This document shows positions 55,279 to 63,422 of a DNA stretch of 64,000 bases, in pieces. Position 1 is the first letter of the stretch. The number at the start of each line of letters is the position of its first letter. The stretch is from Sphingobacteriaceae bacterium. GTDB lineage: Bacteria; Bacteroidota; Bacteroidia; B-17B0; Aurantibacillaceae. Under the pieces are notes generated by a model. It did not search any database, was not told the DNA's origin, and was given only the letters and a program-made list of their open reading frames with translations. A program made the translations under genes and the position numbers. The DNA lies in contig NVQB01000001.1 in NCBI GenBank assembly GCA_002319075.1, positions 3,534,001 through 3,598,000 on the forward strand, in the 5' to 3' direction.

Positions 55279-58200
55279 ATGAAAAAAATAATAATACTAT
55301 TTGCTGCACTATCAACCACAGCAATGTTTGGAAGAGAAAAAGCAGGGTTCACTGAAAGACCTTTAGGAACAAGCGGTAATGGCAATAGAGTAATGGCCAA
55401 CTGTGCTGCACCAAACGCCAGTAGAGAGTTCTGGATCAACAACGTTAGAACCATCATTTTTAGTGGTGGTGATATGTGGTGGGATAGAGCAGGAACAGGT
55501 AATGCATATTACTATTTACCTGCTGTTACCAACAGAAATACAGGCGTTTCATCACTCTTCGCCGGATCAATCTGGCTGGGAGGTTTGGATGCCGGTGGGC
55601 AATTGAAAGTGGCCGCTATGACTTACCGTCAGAACGGTATCGACTTTTGGACTGGTCCTTTGGATACTACAAACGCTACAGCAGATCCTGCTGTTTGTAC
55701 CAAGTTTGATCAGATGTACTACATCAAAAGACAAGAGGTAGAAGATTTTGCACTCAACGGTGGTCGTGCCACTGAGAACATTAAAAACTGGCCAGGTAAC
55801 GGTGTGTTAAGTCAGAGACAAGGTAAACGTCTTGCTCCTTTTGTTGACGTTGATAATGATGGTGTTTATAATCCTGAAGATAGCCGCGATTATCCAGCTT
55901 ACGACGTAAGTAATCTGGCTGAAAAAGATAATCTTGGATTTTGTAAAACCAAATTATTTGGTGATGAAACAATGTTCTGGGTATTTAACGACAATGGTGG
56001 TATCCATACTGAAACTGGTGGTGTTCCTATCGGCGTTGAGGTAAGAGCTCAGGCTTTTGGATTTAAAACAAATGACGAAATCAACAACATGACTTTTTAC
56101 AGTTATGAAGTTTTTAACCGCTCTTCTTTTCAGTTAAATCAAACCTATTTCACCATTTGGAATGATGCCGATTTAGGATATTTTTTGGATGATTATGTAG
56201 GTTGTGATGTGAAAAAAGGGTTAGGTTATATGTACAATGCCGATCCTTTTGATGAAACTGCAATGGGTGTAAATGGTTACCAGGATTATCCACCAGCTGT
56301 TGGGTGTGACTTCTTTAAAGGTCCCCTGGCAGATTACAATCCGGATACAGGATTTGGTGATGGTATTGACAATGACCAGGATGGTTTGGTAGATGAAGTA
56401 GGAGAAACTATTCAGATGAGTCGTTTTACTTATTATAACAATAACTACGGCGCTTTCCCTCCACAAACAACAAATCCTGATAATGGAATTGCTATTCACT
56501 ACTACAACTACATGATCGGTAAATGGAAAGATGGATCTCCTTTTACACAAGGTGGTAACGCTTATGGTGGAACTACTCCTGCAACATTCGTGTATGATGG
56601 TAATCCTGTTACCGGAACTGGCTGGACTGAAAAAGGTGCAGGTAATCCTCCGGGCGACCGTCGTTTTCTTCAATCGGCAGGTCCTTTTACTTTAAAACCA
56701 GGTGCGGTTAACGACATTACTTTCGGTATGCCATGGGCGCAAAGTTCAAGTAAAGGTGGAAATATTCAGTCACTTGAATTGTTATTTAATGCCGATGACA
56801 AAGCTCAGGCCTTATTTAATAACTGTTTCAAATTATTAGACGGACCTGAAGCTCCGGTGATGACAATACAGGAAATGAACAATGAGTTGATATTTTATTT
56901 AACGAACGAAAAAGGTAAAAACAACTACAAACAATTTAATAATGACTATGCAGAAGAGGATATCTCTATCGTTTCTGATCCGTCTTCGAGTAATCCTGCC
57001 CTGGCTAAACCTGATAAATTCTACAAATTTGAAGGCTATATTGTTTACCAGGTTAAAAGCGATGGCGTTGCTTCTACTGAATTAAGTGATAAAACCAAAG
57101 CAATTCCTGTTTTTCAGTGCGACGTTGCAAATGGTCACGGTCGTCTTGTTAATTACGAGCAAGATAACGTTGTGGGTGGTTTCGTACCAAAGGTAAAGGT
57201 AGAAGGAGCGGATAAAGGAATTTCTACAACTTTTAGAATTACCGAAGATGCCTTCTCTACACTTGAAAACAGAAAACTGGTAAATAACAAACAATATTAT
57301 TTTATATGTGTGGCTTACGCGTTTAACGAATATCTTCCATATAAACCAGACGTTTCTCCTGCTCAAAGTTCTTCTGAAAACTATTTAGGTCAAAAAAGAC
57401 CCTACCTTGAAGGACGTAAATACAAACGTGCCGCTGGAACGCCTCACGATGTAGATTTTGAAAAAGGTGGAACCTTGTCTCAGTCTTTCTATGGATTTGG
57501 ACCAAAAATTACACGTATCGAAGGTCAGGGTAATGGGGGCAACAAGCTTACTTTAACCAGGGCATCTGAAGATGACATCGTAAATAATTTCTTTAAATCA
57601 GATATTACTTATGAAAATGCGCAGGGACCGTTGAATATTAAAGTTGTGGATCCTTTGAATGTAAAAGACTCAAAATTCAGCTTTAAGTTTATTCACCAAA
57701 GTAAACTAGTACCAACACCACAACCGGCAAAAGACCTGATTGTAGAAGTAGCAGGAACTACAACTGCTTCGCCTGTGACGGTAAGAGGTATTAATGCAAC
57801 TCTGAATGCTGATTTAATTAGCTGGGAACTCAAAGACTTAAACAGCGGCAAAACTTATTATGCAACTGAAATCAAAGAAAACCATTTACCTAATGATAGT
57901 ATTTATCAGAGTATAAGAGTTGGAAATGAATATTATTTCCAGGATCTTGGGTTTTCTGTGAATGTTAAGCAAGTAGCTGATCCAGGTGAAAGAGTAAATA
58001 CCTTTACAGGATTTACATCTCTAAGAGAAGATACTGCCTACTCAGGACCAGAGGAAGGATCTTTTATCGGTGCAAGCGTTGCTTACGTTAATGGGCAGTC
58101 CGATTGGTTAAATTCATTAGCTGACGTTGACGGCGAAACTCCTAATAACTGGATTCTTTCAGGAAGTAGTAAAACGGAGGGAACCAGAGATGCGTATTAT

Positions 58201-59769
58201 TCGATCACAACCGATAGTAAAATTCAAGCCTTCTACGATCCTAATAAACAATTCGGACAAATTCTTGGTGGTACATGGGCGCCTTATCCATTAACTGCTT
58301 CCTATTATTCGATTACACCAAGTAGCAACACAGAATATCCTATTGCGCGTTCATATGGTGGTCCAGGATTTAATGGAAGAATCTGGGCGCAGGATGATAA
58401 TATCAGAAAATTATACGGTATTAAACAAGACATTAACTTTAGTCAACCTGACAAGGGCAATACCGACCTTAGAAAAGTAAGCAGCGCCTTAATTGTTTTT
58501 ACAAACGATAAATCAAAATGGACCCGCTGTGTAGTATTGGAAATGCAGGAGAAATCAAGATTGAGTGAAGGAAATGCTATTTTCTTCCAGCCAAGGAAGC
58601 ACCAGTCTGTAGATAAAGAAGGCAAGCCTGCTGCGGTGGGATCTGGAACAACGAATGCACCGGATGCGGCTAACTTTATCTCAGAAACAAGCATGGGTTG
58701 GTTTCCTGGATATGCAATCAACATTGAAACCGGAGAACGTTTAAACATGGCTTTTGGGGAAGATAGTTACCAGAAAGAAAACAATGGTAATGATATGCTT
58801 TGGAATCCAACTTCAAACAGAGATTATCCTTTCCAATATGCTATGGGTGGTAAACACTTCGTTTATGTGTTCAGCGGAAATGCTGTTACCGGGAAATTTG
58901 CAGCAAATGCTTCTTTCAAATGGTCACCTTTCCTTGTTGGAAAAGATATTGCGGTGGGACGTTATGACTACGGGCAAAAAATGATAACAATAATGCAGAA
59001 TTTCTTCAGACAGGAAGTTCTGGTTCAGGCACAAGGTGGGTCTTCACTCGACCCTTTAAATGCTATTGAACGTGATATCATGTGGGTGTCTGTTCCTATG
59101 CCTAAATCGGGATTCAATTTCCAGGCGCAAAACCAAATGCCTTCGGATGTGAGATTTCAAATTAACGTTGCCAAGCCATACCGTTATGGATGGTCAGGTA
59201 CCGCTAATCTTACAGCTACCACGCAGCCCGGAGGTGGAGCTAACCAGTCAAATGCGGTTGCAAATCTGAATTATCTAACCACAGATGTTAAAACGACAGA
59301 CGTTCAGAATAACAACTTCCCAATGTATACTTTTAACACAAGTGATATCTCTACACTTTATCAGCAGGCAGATGTTTCTAAAAATGCCATGGATAAAATT
59401 AATATCGTTCCGAATCCATATTATGGTTCTTCTACTTATGAGGTTAACCGTACCGATAATAAAATCAGGATCACCAACCTGCCTAGTAAGTGTACAATTA
59501 AAATCTTTACTATGAACGGAACATTGGTTAGAACTATCAAACGTGATGTAACAGATCAGGAAGATATTTACACCGGTACAGGAGCTACTACTGGTTCAGA
59601 TATTAAAACGGCAAAACGTACCTCATTTGTTGAATGGGATCTTAAAAATCAAAATAATATTTCTATAGCAAGTGGACTCTATATTTTCCATATTGATGCA
59701 CCTGGAGTAGGTGAGAAAATATTGAAATGGTTCGGTGTAATGCGCCCTCTGGATGTTCAAAGCTATTAA
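55279..59769 (+). CDS. Large T9SS cargo protein with Ca-binding loops
   Basis: A 1496-residue exported protein of unknown function. It starts after a strong SD site with a short signal peptide (MKKIIILFAALSTTAMFG). Asp-rich loops near 189 (VDNDGVYNPEDSRDYP) and 360 (GDGIDNDQDGLVDEVGE) resemble thrombospondin type 3 or EF-hand-like Ca-binding loops. The middle is Tyr-, Asn- and Gly-rich without an enzyme motif that I can name. The C-terminal 125 residues look like a T9SS sorting region (IVPNPYYGSSTYEVN near 1375, ITNLPSKCTIKIFTMNGTLVRTI, SGLYIFHIDA), but the ending (KWFGVMRPLDVQSY) differs from the KxxVxK ending of the other cargos. It lies in one operon with the TonB receptor and the PorV-like protein. 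Confidence 0.88.
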   Translation: MKKIIILFAALSTTAMFGREKAGFTERPLGTSGNGNRVMANCAAPNASREFWINNVRTIIFSGGDMWWDRAGTGNAYYYLPAVTNRNTGVSSLFAGSIWLGGLDAGGQLKVAAMTYRQNGIDFWTGPLDTTNATADPAVCTKFDQMYYIKRQEVEDFALNGGRATENIKNWPGNGVLSQRQGKRLAPFVDVDNDGVYNPEDSRDYPAYDVSNLAEKDNLGFCKTKLFGDETMFWVFNDNGGIHTETGGVPIGVEVRAQAFGFKTNDEINNMTFYSYEVFNRSSFQLNQTYFTIWNDADLGYFLDDYVGCDVKKGLGYMYNADPFDETAMGVNGYQDYPPAVGCDFFKGPLADYNPDTGFGDGIDNDQDGLVDEVGETIQMSRFTYYNNNYGAFPPQTTNPDNGIAIHYYNYMIGKWKDGSPFTQGGNAYGGTTPATFVYDGNPVTGTGWTEKGAGNPPGDRRFLQSAGPFTLKPGAVNDITFGMPWAQSSSKGGNIQSLELLFNADDKAQALFNNCFKLLDGPEAPVMTIQEMNNELIFYLTNEKGKNNYKQFNNDYAEEDISIVSDPSSSNPALAKPDKFYKFEGYIVYQVKSDGVASTELSDKTKAIPVFQCDVANGHGRLVNYEQDNVVGGFVPKVKVEGADKGISTTFRITEDAFSTLENRKLVNNKQYYFICVAYAFNEYLPYKPDVSPAQSSSENYLGQKRPYLEGRKYKRAAGTPHDVDFEKGGTLSQSFYGFGPKITRIEGQGNGGNKLTLTRASEDDIVNNFFKSDITYENAQGPLNIKVVDPLNVKDSKFSFKFIHQSKLVPTPQPAKDLIVEVAGTTTASPVTVRGINATLNADLISWELKDLNSGKTYYATEIKENHLPNDSIYQSIRVGNEYYFQDLGFSVNVKQVADPGERVNTFTGFTSLREDTAYSGPEEGSFIGASVAYVNGQSDWLNSLADVDGETPNNWILSGSSKTEGTRDAYYSITTDSKIQAFYDPNKQFGQILGGTWAPYPLTASYYSITPSSNTEYPIARSYGGPGFNGRIWAQDDNIRKLYGIKQDINFSQPDKGNTDLRKVSSALIVFTNDKSKWTRCVVLEMQEKSRLSEGNAIFFQPRKHQSVDKEGKPAAVGSGTTNAPDAANFISETSMGWFPGYAINIETGERLNMAFGEDSYQKENNGNDMLWNPTSNRDYPFQYAMGGKHFVYVFSGNAVTGKFAANASFKWSPFLVGKDIAVGRYDYGQKMITIMQNFFRQEVLVQAQGGSSLDPLNAIERDIMWVSVPMPKSGFNFQAQNQMPSDVRFQINVAKPYRYGWSGTANLTATTQPGGGANQSNAVANLNYLTTDVKTTDVQNNNFPMYTFNTSDISTLYQQADVSKNAMDKINIVPNPYYGSSTYEVNRTDNKIRITNLPSKCTIKIFTMNGTLVRTIKRDVTDQEDIYTGTGATTGSDIKTAKRTSFVEWDLKNQNNISIASGLYIFHIDAPGVGEKILKWFGVMRPLDVQSY

Positions 59770-59788
59770 TCAAAAAGAAAGAAAGACT

Positions 59789-60856
59789 ATGAAGATAAAT
59801 TTAAAATATTTTGCATTGCCTGTTTCTCTTGCGCTTGGCCTAAGTGTAAACGCGGGTAATCCTGAACGTATGGGACAGGCTGGAGCGAGTCAACTATTGA
59901 TTAATCCTTATGCAAGAAATACTGGTTTAGCAGGTTCTAATTCGGCTAAAGTGCGCGGCTTAGAGTCTCAGTTCTTAAACATTGCAGGTACTGCTTATAC
60001 GCGTAAAACAGAAGTTATTTTTAACCGTTCAAACTGGTTACAAGGAACTGATATTTTCATTAACAGTTTTGGATTAACTCAGGGTATTGGTGAAACAGGA
60101 ACTATCGGTTTAGGCGTTGTGGCTATTAATGCCGGCAAAATTCCTATTACCACAGAAGAACAACCTGAAGGTGGATTAGGAACCTACAGCCCTACGTTTT
60201 ATAACATAAGTCTTTCTTATGCTAAAATGTTTTCTGACAACATTTATGGTGGTGTTAATTTTAAGTTGATAAACGAACAAATTCCAAACGCTGCTGCTCG
60301 TGGTATGGCCATCGACGCAGGTATCCAATACCACACCGGAAAATACGATCAGGTACATTTTGGTATCGCTTTAAGAAACTGGGGACCAAAAATGCGTTAT
60401 CAGGGTGATGGTTTAAGTCGTCAGGCTGCCGTTACTTCTATCAGCGGATCTTACGAGTTAACTGTAAACAACAGATCAGCAGCATTCGAATTACCAACTT
60501 TGATAAACATCGGAGCTTCTTATGATTTTTATCTTACCAAAGATTCTACGGGTTTATCAAAAAAACACCGTCTTTCAATTAACGGAAATTTCCAATCCAA
60601 TTCTTTTAGCTACGACAATGGAATGGCTGGACTTGAATATGCCTGGAAAGAGATGTTAATGTTCAGAGTGGGTACTTTCTTTGAAAAAGACATGTTTAAC
60701 GATGCAAGAAGAAATGCTTTCACTGGTCCTTCTGCTGGTATGACTTTCGAAGTTCCTTTTAACGAGAAAAGATCAACAATCGGTTTAGATTACTCTTACC
60801 GTTTCAGTAATCCTTTTGGAGGTACACATTCCTTTGGATTGAGGTTGAACCTATAG
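59789..60856 (+). CDS. PorV/PorQ-family outer membrane protein
   Basis: The ATG at 59789 begins a signal peptide (MKINLKYFALPVSLALGLSVNA); codons upstream to 59753 overlap the cargo gene. The 355-residue product has the family opening GQAGASQLLINPYARNTGLAGSNSAKVRGLESQFLNIAG, NRSNWLQGTDIFINSFGL and GVNFKLINEQIPNA, and a final strand DYSYRFSNPFGGTHSFGLRLNL. PorV is the outer membrane shuttle that collects T9SS cargo and hands it to the attachment complex. Paralogues of this kind sit next to specific cargos in many Bacteroidota, so this one may serve the 1496-residue protein. It is 19 bp downstream of it. Confidence 0.9.
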   Translation: MKINLKYFALPVSLALGLSVNAGNPERMGQAGASQLLINPYARNTGLAGSNSAKVRGLESQFLNIAGTAYTRKTEVIFNRSNWLQGTDIFINSFGLTQGIGETGTIGLGVVAINAGKIPITTEEQPEGGLGTYSPTFYNISLSYAKMFSDNIYGGVNFKLINEQIPNAAARGMAIDAGIQYHTGKYDQVHFGIALRNWGPKMRYQGDGLSRQAAVTSISGSYELTVNNRSAAFELPTLINIGASYDFYLTKDSTGLSKKHRLSINGNFQSNSFSYDNGMAGLEYAWKEMLMFRVGTFFEKDMFNDARRNAFTGPSAGMTFEVPFNEKRSTIGLDYSYRFSNPFGGTHSFGLRLNL

Positions 60857-60875
60857 AATTTTTTTCTTATTTTTG
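60845..60875 (+). promoter_or_regulatory. Promoter of greA
   Basis: TTG at 60845-60847, a 20-bp spacer, then TATTTTTG, an exact TAnnTTTG match, at 60868-60875. It overlaps the end of the PorV-like gene. Transcription would start near 60881, directly ahead of the hairpin at 60886-60925. Confidence 0.6.
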
Positions 60876-60885
60876 TTACTACGAG

Positions 60886-60925
60886 TCCCGGTCACGATAA
60901 CAAGCGTGACGGGATTCTTTTTTTT
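60886..60925 (+). terminator. Hairpin with T-tract between porV-like gene and greA
   Basis: TCCCG-GTCACG (60886-60896) pairs with CGTGAC-GGGA (60905-60914) with one bulged G, followed by a run of Ts. It may end the TonB receptor/cargo/PorV-like operon. It also falls in the leader of the greA transcript predicted above, so it could act as an attenuator. Confidence 0.8.
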
Positions 60926-60938
60926 AATATAAACAGTT

Positions 60939-61409
60939 ATGGCAATAGGATATTACACAGAAGAGGGATTGCAAAAGATGAAAGATGAACTTCATCAATT
61001 AAGAAGTGTAGAACGTAAAATAGCAACCCAGGCAATTGTAGACGCCAGGGATAAAGGCGATTTAAGTGAAAACGCTGAATACGACGCTGCTCGTGAAGCT
61101 CAGGCTTTGTTAGAACTGCGTATTGCTAAACTGGAAGATGTCATTGCTAATGCCCGTATTGTTGATGAAACTAAAATTGATCTCAGTAAAGCGAGTATTC
61201 TTACTACCGTGAAAATAAAAAATATGAATAACGGTGCTTCCATGAAATATACACTCGTTGCAGAGAATGAAGCGGATCTTAAAAGCGGTAAAATATCTGT
61301 TGATTCTCCAATAGGAAAAGCTTTATTAGGTAAAAAGGTAGGCGAAAAGGTAGATGTTCAGGTTCCTGCAGGAAAAGTAACGTTTGAAGTTTCAGAAATC
61401 TCCATCTAA
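60939..61409 (+). CDS. greA: Transcription elongation factor GreA
   Basis: A 156-residue factor that enters the secondary channel of RNA polymerase and stimulates cleavage of backtracked transcripts. The N-terminal coiled coil (YYTEEGLQKMKDELHQL to KLEDVIANARIVDE) contains the conserved acidic tip DLSENAEYDAAREAQ (Asp and Glu). The C-terminal FKBP-like domain includes YTLVAENEADLKSGKISVDSPIGKALLGKKVGEKVDV. Length and start are standard. The HIT gene follows after 2 bp and is cotranscribed. The leader carries a hairpin, discussed in the findings. Confidence 0.97.
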   Translation: MAIGYYTEEGLQKMKDELHQLRSVERKIATQAIVDARDKGDLSENAEYDAAREAQALLELRIAKLEDVIANARIVDETKIDLSKASILTTVKIKNMNNGASMKYTLVAENEADLKSGKISVDSPIGKALLGKKVGEKVDVQVPAGKVTFEVSEISI

Positions 61410-61411
61410 TT

Positions 61412-61807
61412 ATGGCCAGCATCTTCTCTAAAATAGTAGCAGGTGAAATTCCCTGTTATAAAGTGGCGGAGGATGAGAATTATTTAGCTTTCCTGGATGT
61501 CTTTCCTTTAAAGAAAGGGCATACATTAGTTATTCCCAAAAAAGAAGTGGATTATATTTTTGATCTGGATGCAACATGCTATTCCGGATTAATGGATTTC
61601 ACTAAGAGAGTAGCAGAGGCTGTGAAAAAATCGGTTCCGTGTAAACGCTTGTCCATGCAGGTTATTGGTTTAGAGGTACCGCATGCGCACGTTCATCTTA
61701 TTCCTATAAACACAATGAATGATTGTGACTTTAAGCAGGAAAAATTAAAATTCTCGAAAGAGGAGTTTGAAGAAACAGCAAAGCTGATTGCTTCGCAGTT
61801 TAAATAA
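61412..61807 (+). CDS. HIT-family nucleotide hydrolase
   Basis: A 131-residue protein of the HIT (histidine triad) group. The catalytic motif is HAHVHLIPI near residue 91 (His-x-His-x-His), and SIFSKIVAGEIPCYKVAEDENYLAFLDVFPLKKGHTLVIPKKEV is the typical start. It hydrolyses nucleotide phosphoramidates or dinucleotides in the cytosol. The start overlaps nothing and lies 2 bp after the greA stop, so it is translationally coupled. It is convergent with glyS. Confidence 0.95.
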   Translation: MASIFSKIVAGEIPCYKVAEDENYLAFLDVFPLKKGHTLVIPKKEVDYIFDLDATCYSGLMDFTKRVAEAVKKSVPCKRLSMQVIGLEVPHAHVHLIPINTMNDCDFKQEKLKFSKEEFEETAKLIASQFK

Positions 61808-61840
61808 ACTTCTAACAACTTATCTGCAAGCGATCTGACG

Positions 61841-63382
61841 CTACAGCGTTTTTAACAAACTCTTAATCCCAACTCGTTCCTCTAAAAACGCAGGTAAAGC
61901 TGCAATGGCTATTCTATCCTGTTGCATACTGTCGCGGTGACGCACTGTAACGGTTTTATCTTCGAGACTTTGATGATCGACTGTGATGCAATAAGGCGTT
62001 CCATAAGCGTCGTGACGACGGTAACGTTTTCCTACAGTATCTTTTTCGTCGTAAGCAATGTTATAGTCAAACTTTAAATCCTTCATAATGCTCTCTGCAA
62101 GCTCAGGAAGACCGTCTTTTTTTACTAAGGGGAAAATAGCCGCTTTGTATGGCGCGATGGCTGGAGGTAAATTTAAGACCATTCTCGTTTCTCCATTTTC
62201 AAGAGCTTCCTCTTTTAACGCCGAAGAAAGAACTGCTAAAAACAAACGGTCAAGTCCTACAGAAGTTTCTACAACATATGGAACATAACTTTGATTTAAT
62301 TCCGGATCGAAATACTGTAATTTTTTTCCTGAGAATTGTTCGTGTTGTTTTAAATCAAAATCTGAGCGACTGTGAATCCCCTCTAATTCTTTAAAGCCAA
62401 ATGGAAATTCGTGCTCTATGTCGCAAGCCGCCTTGGCGTAATGCGCAAGTTTTAAATGATCTTTAAATTTATATTTTTCCTGGCCAAGACCAAGTGAAAG
62501 GTGCCAATTCATTCTCGCGTTCTTCCAATGCTCGTACCATTCATTTTCGGTTCCAGGTCTTACAAAAAACTGCATTTCCATTTGTTCAAACTCGCGCATG
62601 CGGAAAATAAATTGTCTTGCTACAATTTCATTTCTAAAGGCTTTGCCGGTTTGCGCAATTCCAAAAGGAATTTTCATGCGGCCGGTTTTTTGAACGTTCA
62701 AATAATTTACAAAAATACCTTGAGCGGTTTCTGGTCTTAAATAGATGGTATTGGCATCTTCTGAAACCGAACCCATAGAGGTACTAAACATCAAGTTGAA
62801 TTGACGAACGTCCGTCCAGTTGCGGCTTCCGCTAATAGGGTCTACAATCTCAAGATCTACTATGATTTGTTTTACCTCTTCAAGATTATTGTCGTTTAAA
62901 GCCGTTTTAAAACGTGAATTGATAGCGTCAATCTTATCCTGATATTCTTTAACACGCGCATTCGTTGAACGGAACATTCCCGCGTCGAAATTTTCGAAAC
63001 GTTTTGCTGCTTTCTCAACTTCTTTATTTATTTTATCTTCAATGTTGGCAACGTGTTCTTCAATTAAAACATCTGCACGGTAACGCTTTTTGCTGTCCTT
63101 GTTATCAATCAAAGGATCATTAAAGGCATCTACGTGCCCGCTTGCTTTCCACGTAGTGGGGTGCATGAAAATAGCGGCATCAATCCCAACAATATTTTCA
63201 TTTAACTGAACCATTGCTTTCCACCAATAGTCGCGAAGATTTTTCTTTAACTCAGAACCAAGTTGACCATAATCGTACACCGCACTGAGACCATCATAGA
63301 TCTCGCTGCTTTGAAAAATAAAGCCATACTCTTTGCTATGGGATATAACATTCTTAAAAAAATCTTCCGGTTTCTGAGACAT
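61841..63382 (-). CDS. glyS: Glycyl-tRNA synthetase (homodimeric alpha2 type)
   Basis: A 513-residue class II synthetase that charges tRNA-Gly. ESSEIYDGLSAVYDYGQLGSELKKNL-like opening residues (seen as FQSSEIYDGLSAVYDYG), IVGIDAAIFMHPTTWKASGHVDAF and NLMFSTSMG are typical of the alpha2 enzyme, as are motif 2 RPETAQGIFVNY, FRNEIVARQFIFRMREFEQMEMQFF, and motif 3 VETSVGLDRLFLA. The C-terminal anticodon-binding domain begins near residue 400 (LPPAIAPYKAAIFPLVKKD). It is of the single-chain form, not the alpha-beta form. A TACTTTTG box lies upstream at 63410-63417. Confidence 0.97.
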   Translation of the reverse strand: MSQKPEDFFKNVISHSKEYGFIFQSSEIYDGLSAVYDYGQLGSELKKNLRDYWWKAMVQLNENIVGIDAAIFMHPTTWKASGHVDAFNDPLIDNKDSKKRYRADVLIEEHVANIEDKINKEVEKAAKRFENFDAGMFRSTNARVKEYQDKIDAINSRFKTALNDNNLEEVKQIIVDLEIVDPISGSRNWTDVRQFNLMFSTSMGSVSEDANTIYLRPETAQGIFVNYLNVQKTGRMKIPFGIAQTGKAFRNEIVARQFIFRMREFEQMEMQFFVRPGTENEWYEHWKNARMNWHLSLGLGQEKYKFKDHLKLAHYAKAACDIEHEFPFGFKELEGIHSRSDFDLKQHEQFSGKKLQYFDPELNQSYVPYVVETSVGLDRLFLAVLSSALKEEALENGETRMVLNLPPAIAPYKAAIFPLVKKDGLPELAESIMKDLKFDYNIAYDEKDTVGKRYRRHDAYGTPYCITVDHQSLEDKTVTVRHRDSMQQDRIAIAALPAFLEERVGIKSLLKTL

Positions 63383-63409
63383 ACTGTTTTAATAAAATAA
63401 ATAAGGAGA

Positions 63410-63417
63410 CAAAAGTA
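63410..63417 (-). promoter_or_regulatory. -7 promoter box of glyS
   Basis: On the minus strand TACTTTTG matches TAnnTTTG exactly, 27 bp upstream of the glyS ATG, in the gap after panC. The -33 element is weak (TTTA). Confidence 0.45.
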
Positions 63418-63422
63418 AAGAA

